Source: Ambrosia x helenae
Lineage: Eukaryota; Streptophyta; Magnoliopsida; Asterales; Asteraceae
Assembly: GCA_030844895.1 (NCBI GenBank)
Contig: CM061223.1
Span: 3,844,001 to 3,908,000 of the forward strand
Length of the DNA stretch: 64,000 nucleotides
Direction of reading: 5' to 3'
In this document: in pieces, positions 20,662 through 30,766 of the stretch
Layout of the letters: each line of letters begins with the position of its first letter
How positions within the stretch are numbered: the stretch's first letter is position 1
Notes under the pieces: model-generated
Databases searched by the model: none
What the model saw: only the letters and a program-made list of their open reading frames with translations
What the model was told of the DNA's origin: nothing
Made by a program: the position numbers and the translations under genes

Positions 20662-21741
20662 CTACTCTTGCCCGTTGTTCCAAATATATTCAACCAAGTC
20701 TGCTTGAAGATTTTTATGCGTGAACTCGTTATGTAACGAGAACTCGTTTAAATCTTGTTGATGTGGGTTGACAGGCACCGTATTCTCCGGCGGGGCATTC
20801 TCGTCATACACACAAATGGCGGCGCCTTCGTCTTCAAGTATCATGTTATGCAACAAGATACAGGCATACATACAGTAACGTAATTTTTTAGGGGTGAACA
20901 TACGTGCCGGGTGTGAAATGATGTGCCATCTTGCTTGTAGAACACCAAAAAATCGTTCAATGTCCTTTCTTGCCGCCTCTTGATACTTGGCAAACTTCTT
21001 TCTTTTTTCATCGAATGGGTGGTGAATAGTTTTAACGATCGTCGAGTAAGATGGGTAGATTCCATCAGCAAGATAATAACCGCGCCTATACTCCACCCCC
21101 GATACTGTAAAGCTGGTTTCCGGACCGGTGCCTTTTATGACATCGTCAAAAATATGCGACTGGTTAATAACATTAATGTCATTGTTCGAACCAGGAATGC
21201 CAAAGAAAGCATGCCAAACCCATAGATCTTGTGAACACGCCGCCTCCAATATTATTGATGGATAATCTTGATCCCCTCGTTTGAACATTCCGCGCCATGC
21301 TATGGGGCAGTTTTTCCAAGGCCAATGGTAGCAATCAATGCTACCGAGCATTCCTGGAAAACAATGTTGTTGGTGGTGAAACTGATACAATTGTTGGACC
21401 TCACTGGAGTTTGGTTTTCGCAAATATTTCTTGTTGTAAAGCTTCACCACACACTTGCTAAACCTGTACAGGCACTCTCGTGCAGTTCTTTCCGACATTT
21501 GTAAATACTCGTCCCACGCATCCGCCGTGGTCCCGTACGCTAGTTGCCGAAGTGCCGCCGTGCATTTTTGTAAGGTGGTGAACCCCCTTTTGCCTCTAGC
21601 ATCGTATCGTAAGGTAAAATATGGCTCAAAGTTAGCCATGTCGTCGGCTATACGTGAGAACAATCTTCTACTCATTCGGAACCGACGCCTAAATAATTCC
21701 GCCGAGTATAAGGGTTCGTCGGCAAAATAATCGGCCACCAA
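20662..21741 (-). CDS. PIF/Harbinger DDE transposase (HARBI1/ALP1-like nuclease)
   Basis: A 359-residue intact frame. An N-terminal helical region has the F-R-R-R-F-R-M-S motif (residues 18-25). The DDE nuclease domain contains all three acidic residues in conserved contexts: Asp in G-S-I-D-C-Y-H-W (about residue 135), Asp in Y-Y-L-A-D-G-I-Y-P (about 225) and Glu in K-D-I-E-R-F-F-G-V (about 263). The family cuts and pastes DNA at 3-bp TTA/TAA targets. The Met at 21741 is probably not the true start: an A-H-D-R-L coding stretch precedes it after a likely intron, and exon-1-like sequence lies upstream at 21905-22083. It could be active if a correct N-terminus is supplied. Confidence 0.85.
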   Translation of the reverse strand: MVADYFADEPLYSAELFRRRFRMSRRLFSRIADDMANFEPYFTLRYDARGKRGFTTLQKCTAALRQLAYGTTADAWDEYLQMSERTARECLYRFSKCVVKLYNKKYLRKPNSSEVQQLYQFHHQQHCFPGMLGSIDCYHWPWKNCPIAWRGMFKRGDQDYPSIILEAACSQDLWVWHAFFGIPGSNNDINVINQSHIFDDVIKGTGPETSFTVSGVEYRRGYYLADGIYPSYSTIVKTIHHPFDEKRKKFAKYQEAARKDIERFFGVLQARWHIISHPARMFTPKKLRYCMYACILLHNMILEDEGAAICVYDENAPPENTVPVNPHQQDLNEFSLHNEFTHKNLQADLVEYIWNNGQE

Positions 21742-21904
21742 TCTATCATGGGCACCTACACATATTTACAAAAAATATAAGCACACTAAAAATCTACAAT
21801 ATATTTACAAAAAATATAAACACACTAAAAATCTACAATATATTTACAAAAATATAAACAAAATAAAATTCCAAAATGTTTAAAAAAATAAATATAATAC
21901 TTAC

Positions 21905-22083
21905 CCTCTCGTCTCTATTTATAGCTGCTTTCCTAGTTCGAGGTGCCGAATCGACTTCATCTCCTTGCTCCTCGCAATAATCTGCGCCGCTTGCCCCACG
22001 ATGTTTATAACAAAATTTACGGCTTCGTTTGTAGATGACGAACCCGAAGAAGACGAAGACGTCGTAGAAGATGATAACGACAT
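21905..22083 (-). pseudogene. Probable 5' exon of the Harbinger transposase, frameshifted
   Basis: The minus strand opens with ATG at 22083 followed by a Ser-rich leader and V-N-F-V-I-N. After about 30 codons the sensible frame shifts by one to E-E-Q-G-D-E-V-D-S-A-P-R-T-R-K and I-N-R-D-E, the segment that normally precedes the D-R-L-V-A-D-Y-F start of this transposase type. A GTAAGT donor follows at about 21905 and an acceptor lies near 21760. The frameshift and unclear splice phase suggest the full-length protein is not made from this copy. Confidence 0.5.
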
Positions 22084-22097
22084 GGTTGTTTGAGGGT

Positions 22098-22116
22098 TTG
22101 TATTTTATAAATATAG
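22098..22116 (-). promoter_or_regulatory. TATA-like sequence of the Harbinger element
   Basis: The minus strand reads TATATTTATAAAATAC 15-35 bp upstream of the exon-1 ATG at 22083, a plausible core promoter. Confidence 0.35.
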
Positions 22117-22397
22117 TGAGAGTGTTTGAGAGATTTTATAAAAGTGGGAGAGAGTTTTTAAAAATTGTGGGGAAGAATGTGGTATTGTTTGGTTTAAATA
22201 TTGTTTGAATTTTTTTTTTTTTATTAAGGTCCCAACGGTCTCCCAACGGTCAAAAAAAGTGTCCCCACCTGCAAAAATGGCCCGGCTTCAACGGCACCCT
22301 CATGCCGGTCTTGCCGATGCCGGCCCGGGGGGGCGGTGTAGCGAGGCCCGGCATAGGCATGTTGCCCCTATGCCGCCCCCCACACCCACCGGTCTTA

Positions 22398-23221
22398 TGT
22401 GCATTACTTATGGGGCTCTGCAACTCTAAGTAGAGTGAAAGTTATGCCCGTTTTAAGTTAAATTATTTGCTAGTTCGTCTACCTTTTTAACTACTTCAAG
22501 TATTTCCTGTTAGCTTTGAAATAAATATTTTGTATCATTTACCGAATTTATTTGATCGAGAAATTTATTTAACATAACGAGATCATCAAGCATTTACTCT
22601 AAAACGTATTTCAACAATATAAACTTTCATGGGCCTCGAAATCCATTTCACATAGTGAATAATACGTCTTGTCTTATGATATTATTGATATACGACTAAC
22701 GACTATACTTTACGTAACTACTAACTAGGTTACAATCATCTATTCATCTTTGCATATTTACATGCATTCCTTATTTCCTTGTATTTTTATTTATTTGACG
22801 GGTCCTTGAAATTGGTCCAAATGCCCAATGCCTGGTAGGTATAAGCAAAGCCCAATTTCAGGTCCATTTATATTTTATATGTCTTTAGTCAATGGTTCTC
22901 AAGCCGATAACAAGAAAAGAGATGGATAACCTTTCTTTTGGGATGAAAAAAATCATATGGCTTTGATGTGGAGGAGAGAGAGTTGTTTGATGAGTTAGAT
23001 GAAAAATAAGGATACCTTGTGGCCTAAATGACGAAGATTGTAGCTCATGATGAGTTGAATCTACGGTCGCATCAGTAGGTGTTAAGCGATTAAGAATTGA
23101 AGATTCGATGACCAAAGATCATGGTTACTAACTTGAAGGAAGGAGAGAGTTGTCATTCAAGAAGACTGGTGTCATTATTTACAGCTAAACACTTACTAGA
23201 AACTATTTATGATATGCTAAC
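22398..23221. other. No feature seen
   Basis: Mixed intergenic sequence without supported ORFs, element ends or tandem repeats. Confidence 0.5.
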
Positions 23222-23229
23222 TCCGTGTT

Positions 23230-23913
23230 TAGGGGTGAGCAATAAACGGTTCCGAACCGTGAAAACCGTAAAACCGACCCGGAACCGCTAGAACCAAACC
23301 GAATTAATGTTATAGGTTCCGGTTCCGGTTCTCATGTTTTGGCATAATCGGTTCCCGTTCGGTTCCGGTTAGAACCGACGGGTCCGGTTAAAAACCGTTA
23401 GAACCGTTTTGAATTAAATTTAATATTTAAATATTCTATTATTAGTTTGAAATAGAATGTGTTGTTTCCTTTTTTATAGTTCTTAACACTTTTAAATTGT
23501 TTTACTTTGTAGGAATGTAGAGTATTGCCTTAGGTGATGGTTAGCAGTCAGCACAGCTTGTTCTGACCCGTTTAATCTGTATAAAAAGAATGATCTGATC
23601 CGAACAAAACATATTTTGATACGTAAACTGCTATACTTTTAGTAATCATGGTTAACACAAACTGTTGATAATTTTTTTAAGAAAAATCATTGTTTTTGTT
23701 TATTTTTTTATTTAATTGTTAATGTTAATTTTAGGATTTTATTGACAACCGGTTCCGGTCTAGAACCGTTTCATGAGAACCGTTTCACCCGGTTCTGGAA
23801 CCGAACCGTTTAGTAATTATCGGTTTCGGTTTCGGTTCTCATATTTTGGAATAAACGGTTCGCGGTTCGGTCCGGTTCGGTTCGGTCCGGTTTTGAACCG
23901 TTGCACAGCCCTA
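23230..23913. mobile_element. hAT-like MITE with CGGTTCCGG-iterated ends, 684 bp
   Basis: Perfect 8-bp duplication TCCGTGTT (23222-23229 and 23914-23921). Ends TAGGGGTGAGCAATAAACGG and, inverted, TAGGGCTGTGCAACGG. Dense CGGTTCCGG/CCGGAACCG words lie within about 200 bp of each end, and the centre is AT-rich and featureless. Confidence 0.85.
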
Positions 23914-24238
23914 TCCGTGTTAGTTTTATGATATGCAAGTAATTGAAAACATAATTGTAGTACGCGATTGTAGAGAGAATTTGAAATGGGTAGCGAGTTC
24001 AACTAGATGGGTGCTCCCCACATTCAGGTTGATTTGGTTGAAGTGGGTTCGAATTAGGTCGCATCATGGTTTGGTTCATGGTTTCGACATGAATTTTAGT
24101 CCGCAGGAGAATACTAATATACAAAACGTCGAAACTGAGCCTCAAACTTCGTTAATTTTAAGCTGAATATGGTGTGTTTCATTTTTTTTTTCTCAACATT
24201 AGGGTGTAAATTTTACTAAAAACAAAGTCATTCAACTA

Positions 24239-24407
24239 CAGTGCGAAGCTTGATCCAAAAGTTCGGGGGTCGGAAGTCACTAGTTTCGGGGGGTCGAAAC
24301 CCTATATTTTCAAAATTTTCTATACGAATACTATATAATCGGAACTTCTGCGCGAAAATCCGGGGGGGTCGGCCGCCCCTCCCCGCCCCAACTATCCTGC
24401 GCCACTG
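24239..24407. mobile_element. hAT-like MITE, 169 bp
   Basis: Perfect 8-bp duplication TTCAACTA (24231-24238 and 24408-24415). Ends CAGTGCGAAGC and CTGCGCCACTG. An internal ACGAATACTATATAATCG block is also found, inverted, in the element at 61891-62062, so they are one family. Confidence 0.9.
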
Positions 24408-24422
24408 TTCAACTACCATGAC

Positions 24423-24588
24423 CAGTGACGGATCTAGAAATTAATTTCAATAGTAACGTTTTTCATTTTAGTAGTAACGTTTTCCAAATATCGTAAAAAA
24501 AAACAATTTTTCCACTAATTTTCCATTACGTGGGCGAAGTTGAGTAGCAACAGACGCGGCACCTAGCTTCAAGCTAGGTCCGCCCCTG
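24423..24588. mobile_element. hAT-like MITE, 166 bp, directly adjoining the previous one
   Basis: Perfect 8-bp duplication ACCATGAC (24415-24422 and 24589-24596). Ends CAGTGACGGATCTAG and CTAGGTCCGCCCCTG. Its left duplication overlaps the right duplication of the neighbouring MITE by one base. Confidence 0.9.
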
Positions 24589-24596
24589 ACCATGAC

Positions 24597-25207
24597 AAAC
24601 TGAATCAAAACCTACATGAGTATCGGTATTGCTGGAATCGGTACTGGTATTCGTTTTTACGATTCAATCGACATAAAACACATATCAATATCCTTTCGAG
24701 CATGTCCCGACTTTATTATCTGGGTTTTCACTTTCAGTTGCTAAACAGAGCGTTAGTACCGTACCAATACCGTAATGAACATAACAAATACCGACCAAAT
24801 TCCTTCCACATAACAAACTAAACCGATAGCGACCGAATTCTTGCCTTAATGCGCATGATAATCCCAATATTTTACGTAAATAAAAACTTCATCTACTGTC
24901 TAGTATCTCTAATAAACAAGTTTCAACTACTAAAAAAGATATAATATGTAAACTTAAAGTTACCCTTTTAACTTTTCCCAAAATTCCATCCTTTTTACTC
25001 ACCGTTAGCTTTTCATTTTCTTCTAGCAGTTAAAAACAAAAGACAATAATCTAAACCTCTTTTTTACACCAACCTTTTCATTTGTAATATATGTGACTTG
25101 ATCTTGTTATCAACCTCAAAGTAACCTCTTCACTATTAACAACTTGTAAACCTATACAAAGTAGTAAAAAAAACATATGAAAAAGTGAATGCATCAACAA
25201 CATTTAG
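24597..25207. other. Decayed MITE-like words, no gene
   Basis: GGTATCGGTA-type and ACCGTACC-type words at about 24618-24840 suggest a decayed relative of the 16281 MITE. The remainder is AT-rich with nothing supported. Confidence 0.35.
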
Positions 25208-26203
25208 AGGTGTTCACAGTTCAATTTAAAACATGAAACCATCCACACCGGTAATGGGTTTGGTTTCACAGTCCGTCGGTCCCAAAAGTTTCAATCCATC
25301 ACGAACGGTTTAGTTTAAGGTTTAAATGTTTCCAAACCATATAAAAACGGAGCGAATTTCTTTATTGAAGGCCCAAATAGGTCCAGGTAACAAATCGATT
25401 TGGGTCGGTTTCTAAACAAGTTCGAGGCCCAAACCTATTAACAAACGGTTTTTCTTTTAACTGAATCGGCCGGTACTTTTCCTTCAATAATCAGTAGGCT
25501 GCTGGCTCGGGCTCAAACCGTTTGGGCCAAACTGGTTTTGTTTTTGCACTGGTCCAGGTTATAAATTGGTTTAGAGGGCTCAAACCTCATTAGCTTTAGC
25601 TTTTTATCTGCCTGACTACTTTATATGCCATAAAAGTCAAAAGCATTAAAATTTAAAAGTCCAAACCCTGAAACCAAACCAAACCAAACCAGACCATAGT
25701 TGTCAAAAGCGCGCCTAGGAGTGCGCCTAGGCGCGCCTAGGCTCGAGGCACACCAAGTGCGCTTCGCTCTGTGAGGCGTGCGCCTAGACACTGAGGCGCA
25801 CTATCAGGGTTGTTTTCAGGCTGATTTTCGGCCAAATTCAGGCTAAAAGTTGCATAAACCTCTAAAACATCCTAAAGGAGTCATGAACGAGTCATAAACA
25901 ACCCTAAAACATCCTAAAGTGGCCCTAAACAAGCTTAAAACTCTCTAAAATCCCTAAAAAATGTATTTTATATTATGCGCCTAATTATAAAAAGCCCTCG
26001 TTTTTTATACGCCTTGCGCCTAGGCTCTGGGCTCGGCCTGTGCGCCTTAAGTGCGCCTAGGCGCTTTGACAACTATGAACCAGACAAAACCATTAGTAAC
26101 AGTTTGGTTTTAGTTTTAGAAGGTTCAGTTTTAGTTTAAATGACCAAAAACCGTTACTAATGGTTTGGCTCACAGTTTGATCTAAAACCGAACCATGAAC
26201 ACC
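25208..26203. mobile_element. MITE with AGAGGTGTTCA ends, carrying a second MITE
   Basis: Inverted ends TTAGAGGTGTTCACAGTTC and (complement of the right end) TTAGAGGTGTTCATGGTTC. The core is rich in GGTTTGGTTT/AACCAAACC. A complete second MITE occupies 25695-26077. The right end lies about 13 bp after the stop codon of the ARG1-like gene, so it probably supplies that gene's 3' UTR. Confidence 0.7.
25695..26077. mobile_element. hAT-like MITE with GCGCCTAGGCGC core, 383 bp
   Basis: Perfect 8-bp duplication AACCAGAC (25687-25694 and 26078-26085). Ends CATAGTTGTCAAAAGCGC and GCGCTTTGACAACTATG. The terminal 100 bp on each side is built from self-complementary GCGCCTAGGCGC words. A 740-bp relative is at 39898-40637. 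Confidence 0.9.
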
Positions 26204-26216
26204 TCTAATTCAAGAT

Positions 26217-29200
26217 TCATATCCATGTAGCATGAGGTAAACCAGTTTTATCACCTTTGAGGTCATGATTGAACCCTTTTTTCTTAGTTTTAGGATCAGA
26301 GGTTCTTTCTTCTTTTGGACTGTTGCTGTGTTCACCGTCGCCACCAGGAATTGCAAACATTGATTGGATAATATCTCGTTGTTTTAGAAGCTCGTCAACC
26401 TGTAATATTCGTCACCATAAAATACAGAAAAACTTTTACAACTATATAACTTTTAGCGTTGTTTCGTAATAATGTGTGTGATAAACATATGCAAAACCAC
26501 ATACATTCTGTTTTTCCTGGCTGCATCTGTCTGTCACTTCTTCGTATCGAGCCAAAGCCTACAAAATATCAAACAATAAATATTTAGAAATTTGTATTTT
26601 AGACATCTAAATAAATAGCTGAAAGCTTTTATAACGGGTCAAAACACCCCTGTCACTTTCTTTTAACCCATTTTTTCTTGACTCAACCCATTCATAAGTA
26701 AACGGGTCAAAACACTCCTGACACTTTCTTTTAACCCATTTTTTCTTGACTCAACTCATTCATAAGTAAACGGTCAAAACACTCCTGACACTTTCTTTTA
26801 ACCCATTTTTTTTTGACTCAACCCATTCATAAGTAAACGGTCAAAACACTCCTGACACTTTCTTTTAACCCATTTTTTCTTGACTCAACCCATTCATAAG
26901 TAAACGGGTCAAAACACTCCTGACACTTTCTTTTAACCCATTTTTTCTTGACTCAACCCATTCATAAGTAAACGGGTCAAAACACTCCTGACACTTTCTT
27001 TTAACCCATTTTTTCTTGACTCAACCCATTCATAAGTAAACGGGTCAAAACACTCCTGACACTTTCTTTTAACCCATTTTTTCTTGACTCAACTCATTCA
27101 TAAGTAAACGGGTCAAAACACTCCTGACACTTTCTTTTAACCCATTTTTTCTTGACTCAACCCATTCATAAGTAAACGGGTCAAAACACTCCTGACACTT
27201 TCTTTTAACCCATTTTTTCTTGAGTCAACCCATTCATAAGTAAACGGGTCAAAACACTCCTGACACTTTCTTTTAACCCATTTTTTCTTGACTCAACCCA
27301 TTCATAAGTAAACGGGTCAAAACACTCCTGACTTTTTCTTTTAACCCATTTTTTCTTGACTCAACCCATTCATAAGTAAACGGGTCAAAACACTCCTGAC
27401 ACTTTCTTTTAACCCATTTTTTCTTGACTCAACTCATTCATAAGTAAACGGGTCAAAACTATACCTGTCTGTATTCTGTCTCAAACTGGCGTAACTCACT
27501 TCTTTTCCTCAAAATCTGCTGCTCAATGTCCTTAAGTTTAAGAACTGTATCCTCGTATGTATTTGCGCAAATCGCTTCAATTGTATACGATGATGCTTTA
27601 AAAAAATTATCTCCTACATAAACCGGAAATTTAATATTCTGCGTAAAGACAAAATCCCAAACAGAATTAATACAGATAAATAAATAGCGTTTCTTACCGT
27701 AAACAGCAAACATGTGAGTGCCGGATTTTAGTTCCGAGACCTCACACGGTTGAAAACCTTTCAACTTTTTAAAGAAAGCAGATACATCATCCGTATCCAT
27801 TGTTAACTGCACAATTAATTTCAAAATTTTACTAGTTTCATTTTTTTTTTAAACGAGCTTTTATGCTGCGTATTAATAAAGTTGGGGGTTGCGTACATAA
27901 TTAACAACTGAATCGAATCTGTACACTTGACAGTGCAAGAAATACATCCCGGCTGACGTCACCTTACCCGCCTTCTCACAATCTTCCTGCACGAGAACAT
28001 GGCATAAGCGATCATTAAACGTTATCATGATATTAATTTGGAAAAAAACATGAAAACGGTTAATGATAATAAAAATGACACGACCTGCAACGCGAGACTA
28101 TGTCCTCCCCCATAATCTTTATCAAAATAAAGTAGCTGCATTGTTAGATTAACATAAATATTAGCATTTAATATATATTCTGAATATTTGAAGTACCTTA
28201 AATCTGCTTTGCGCAGCTGAAGTGACTCTAACAACAATTCCAGACTGAGCTTGTTCTTCACTTATCGTAACACCAAAAAAATGCGCACATTGTTTCTCGA
28301 CCTGAAATTTAATTTAATTAATGTTTAACAAGTTTACTAAAGATATGAATTTGTAACACATTAATAGACACCTTTCCACTAACTGAAGTTCCTAGCGGAA
28401 GGGGTCGGACAGTGATGTTTCCATTAAACGCTTCATCAAGAACGTTGGCTGAAACGATTGTCTTAACAGGAACTCCAAGCTTTCTAAATGATGAAAAACA
28501 GCAATAGCATTATTAATATTTGAGGAAAAGGAAATTTAAATTTAAATTTAAATTTAAATATAGTACATTTTTTAAAGAATACCTTAAAAATACTGCACAC
28601 ATTTATCCACAGTTCCAAAGTTTGATATGTCGAATTTTATATCTGCGCTTTGAGCGTCAATAGCCTATTCGGTTTATTAAATGTAATGAAAGATGTATAA
28701 GTAAAAAGAAATAATAATATGCATACAATATGTATAAATTTTGTGTTTAAGAGTTAAGACTACCTGAAACCCTGAATTATCATATTGCCTTCTTTTTTCT
28801 GGATCAGATAATATGTTGTAAGAATATGAAACCTCTTTGAATAGTTCTGAGGCTTCAGGATTACTAGCATTTTTGTCAGGGTGGTACCTATATTTTATCA
28901 ATATTAGTAACATTTAAGTAATCTAACTAGTAAGTTCTATTGGCTCAAAAGTTAGACGTTGGGGTGTGGGAGCGGGGACAACTTTGGTGAGCTGACGTGG
29001 GTCGACGCCCCTCAGGGAACCCCCCCCCCCCCCCCCATAGAACAAAAAAAAGTCGTATATACTTGAAAAAATATCAACACATGTTTTACATCGATTTAAA
29101 AGCATAAAACTTATACCGATACCGATACCGCTTCTGATATACCGATACGGGTACCGATGTTGTTCGGTCGGCATCAGTTCGGTTATTTACGGTACTCGGT

Positions 29201-30068
29201 ACGTATTTAGGGTTTAAAAATAAAACACAATTAAGTACTTAGGGTTTAAAAATAAAAGTTAACAAACACGAGTTATTAAGTCATTAGAGAAAAACAAAAC
29301 TTATTTATGGGTTGAAAGTGTACATTATCTATAGCATAAGGGGGTGAAATCACATTTAACTTTTCTTGTTGTGCAAGTTGTGACATGTAATGCAACACAT
29401 AAATAAAATAAAATAACTAAATAAATAAATAATAATATTTGATATGGTTTTTAAGGCGGTAGGGTGTGGGGAGCGGCAAAGGACCGTCGAACTGTAGTCA
29501 GGGACGGCTAAACCACCCCCGGCCCATCATCGTCTTCTGCATCCCGTTGGTGCTAGACCTGCTCACTTGTTAATTGTTTTTTTTTAAAGGGAGCAAGGTC
29601 CATCTCCCACCCCTTGCTCCATCCAGGAGCGAAGCATTTTGAGCCCCCCCCCCCCCCCCCCCCCGTTTTTTGTTTTGGCGCAGTAGTCGAATTTTATGAT
29701 TTCCGTAGTAAATTAAGTCCGGGTTGAGTTCGGCCCCCACCAATTTGATCTTTCAGTCACTACCGATCGAAAAAAATTGAGTCTGGCCCCCACCGAGAAC
29801 CAAGCTTCGCCACTGGCTCCATCCCTGTCTTGACTAGCCTACCCCACAATAACTTGTGTGACGGCCCATCCTCAAAGGACTACCCTCCTCCACACCCTAT
29901 AGCTTAATAAACTAATAAAACAATTCCATCAAAAAATAAACGAAGAAATTAGTAAAGAAGAGAGTGAAGTAACTTGAGAGCAAGTTTTTTATACGCAGAT
30001 TTGATCTCCTGATCAGTAGAGTCTCTCGAAACACATAAAACTTCATACGGGTCTCTTCGATTCGCCAT
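26217..30068 (-). CDS. ARG1: ARG1-like DnaJ protein gene, 11 exons, one frameshift in exon 3
   Basis: DnaJ-type co-chaperone of the plant ALTERED RESPONSE TO GRAVITY family, known from Arabidopsis to act in early gravity signalling at endomembranes. Exons (minus): 30068-29974, 28887-28764, 28664-28583, 28483-28372, 28301-28197, 28135-28085, 27986-27897, 27806-27698, 27613-27465, 26558-26505, 26399-26217. All introns are GT-AG. The start ATG lies in M-A-N-R-R-D-P-Y-E-V-L; the J-domain HPD is H34-P35-D36. Later blocks include V-E-K-Q-C-A-H-F-F-G-V, F-K-L-L-Y-F and H-M-F-A-V-Y-G-D-N-F-F-K, a coiled coil ending V-D-E-L-L-K-Q-R-D, and a Lys-rich tail. The exons sum to 1154 nt, one short of 385 codons; exon 4 phase requires one more base in exon 3 near G-T-V-D. 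Either a recent null allele or an assembly error. Confidence 0.85.
26634..27464. repeat. 68-bp minisatellite, about 12 copies
   Basis: Tandem units of 68 bp starting ACGGGTCAAAACACTCCTG. Most units are nearly identical; a few have one-base deletions (ACGGTCAAAA) or substitutions. The array fills most of intron 9 of the ARG1-like gene and its last unit stops 6 bp from the exon 9 splice donor. Homogeneity points to recent expansion. Confidence 0.95.
29019..29200. repeat. C-run and CCGATACC words in ARG1 intron 1
   Basis: A run of about 18 C at 29019-29036 is followed by CCGATACCGATACCG-type words at 29115-29165. These look like debris of G/C-run MITEs and of the 16281-type MITE family. No complete ends. 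Confidence 0.4.
29455..29904. mobile_element. PIF/Harbinger-type MITE in ARG1 intron 1, 450 bp with insertion
   Basis: TAA duplication (29452-29454 and 29905-29907). Ends GGCGGTAGGGTGTGG and (inverted) AGCTATAGGGTGTGG match at 12 of 15 positions. A hAT-like MITE is inserted inside it. Confidence 0.75.
29624..29815. mobile_element. hAT-like MITE nested in the previous element, 192 bp
   Basis: Perfect 8-bp duplication GCTCCATC (29616-29623 and 29816-29823). Ends CAGGAGCGAAGC and GCTTCGCCACTG. It contains a run of about 19 C at 29645-29664. Confidence 0.9.
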
Positions 30069-30120
30069 TAAAAGTCGAAATCCAGTCTACATATTATAAA
30101 AGTGTAATATTATAGTATTA

Positions 30121-30521
30121 TCTATGTTATCTTATTAAGGAGGAGAGATGGCTAGGATAGTAATTTCACAACCATTTTAAGATGGCATATCAAGAGGCAC
30201 AAGCATAAATCCCTAACTTTTACCATTTTCTTCCTATTGTGCCCCTATGTACAATATTTGATGGCACATTATAAGTCACTAATACAACTTGTATAATCCT
30301 CCCTATCCAAATAAGTAGTAATGTTGAAAAGCAATTGTCTTTTTCAATTAGTTGCAAATCTTTAACAAGTAGGGGTTAAAAGTCCTAAAAAAATAGAGGA
30401 TACACACATACATGCATACATACATATAACTTCTACATTATTTTTTTATTCATATTAAGGTTTGAATTATATTCCCGCCTTATATTATTAACTCCGCGGC
30501 AACGCGTGGGTTCCCCACTAG
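30121..30521 (+). mobile_element. Non-autonomous Helitron, 401 bp
   Basis: Starts A|TCTATGTTATCTTATTAAGG (30121) and ends with a hairpin (CCGCGGCAACGCGTGG, about 30493-30508), then CTAG (30518-30521) and T. The 5' region resembles the Helitron at 12626. It begins 53 bp upstream of the ARG1-like ATG and so sits in the promoter or leader. Confidence 0.75.
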
Positions 30522-30700
30522 TTATTATTATGTCTCAGAAACAATGATAATATATCAAACCTACTAATAGAAATGTAAAGTGAAAATGGTTACAAAAATT
30601 TGACTGTAAAGTTGGGATTTTACCTCGATAAAGAACTGAAGATTGAAGAATGTTTTGTCTTGTTGGGTATGGAAGAAGCCCATTTTATGAGCACTGTTTG

Positions 30701-30701
30701 G

Positions 30702-30764
<63 letters not shown>

Positions 30765-30766
30765 AT
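30701..30766. repeat. (ATT)n microsatellite, about 20 units
   Basis: An almost pure ATT repeat ending in TAATATT. The poly-isoleucine frame across it is an artefact. Confidence 0.95.

Larger units (their letters stand above)
20357..22394 (-). mobile_element. PIF/Harbinger transposon, 2038 bp
   Basis: Flanked by TTA (20354-20356 and 22395-22397), the target preferred by PIF/Harbinger elements. The ends GACCATTACGTGTGG and (complement of the right end) GACCGGTGGGTGTGG match at 10 of 15 positions. It carries a DDE transposase on the minus strand. The Myb/trihelix-like second protein that most plant PIF elements need is not visible, so it may depend on a partner supplied elsewhere. Confidence 0.85.

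Noticed and set aside
26634..27464. Regularly spaced repeat array that could suggest CRISPR
   Set aside because: The units are 68 bp head-to-tail with no variable spacers, they lie in a plant intron, and there is no cas gene.
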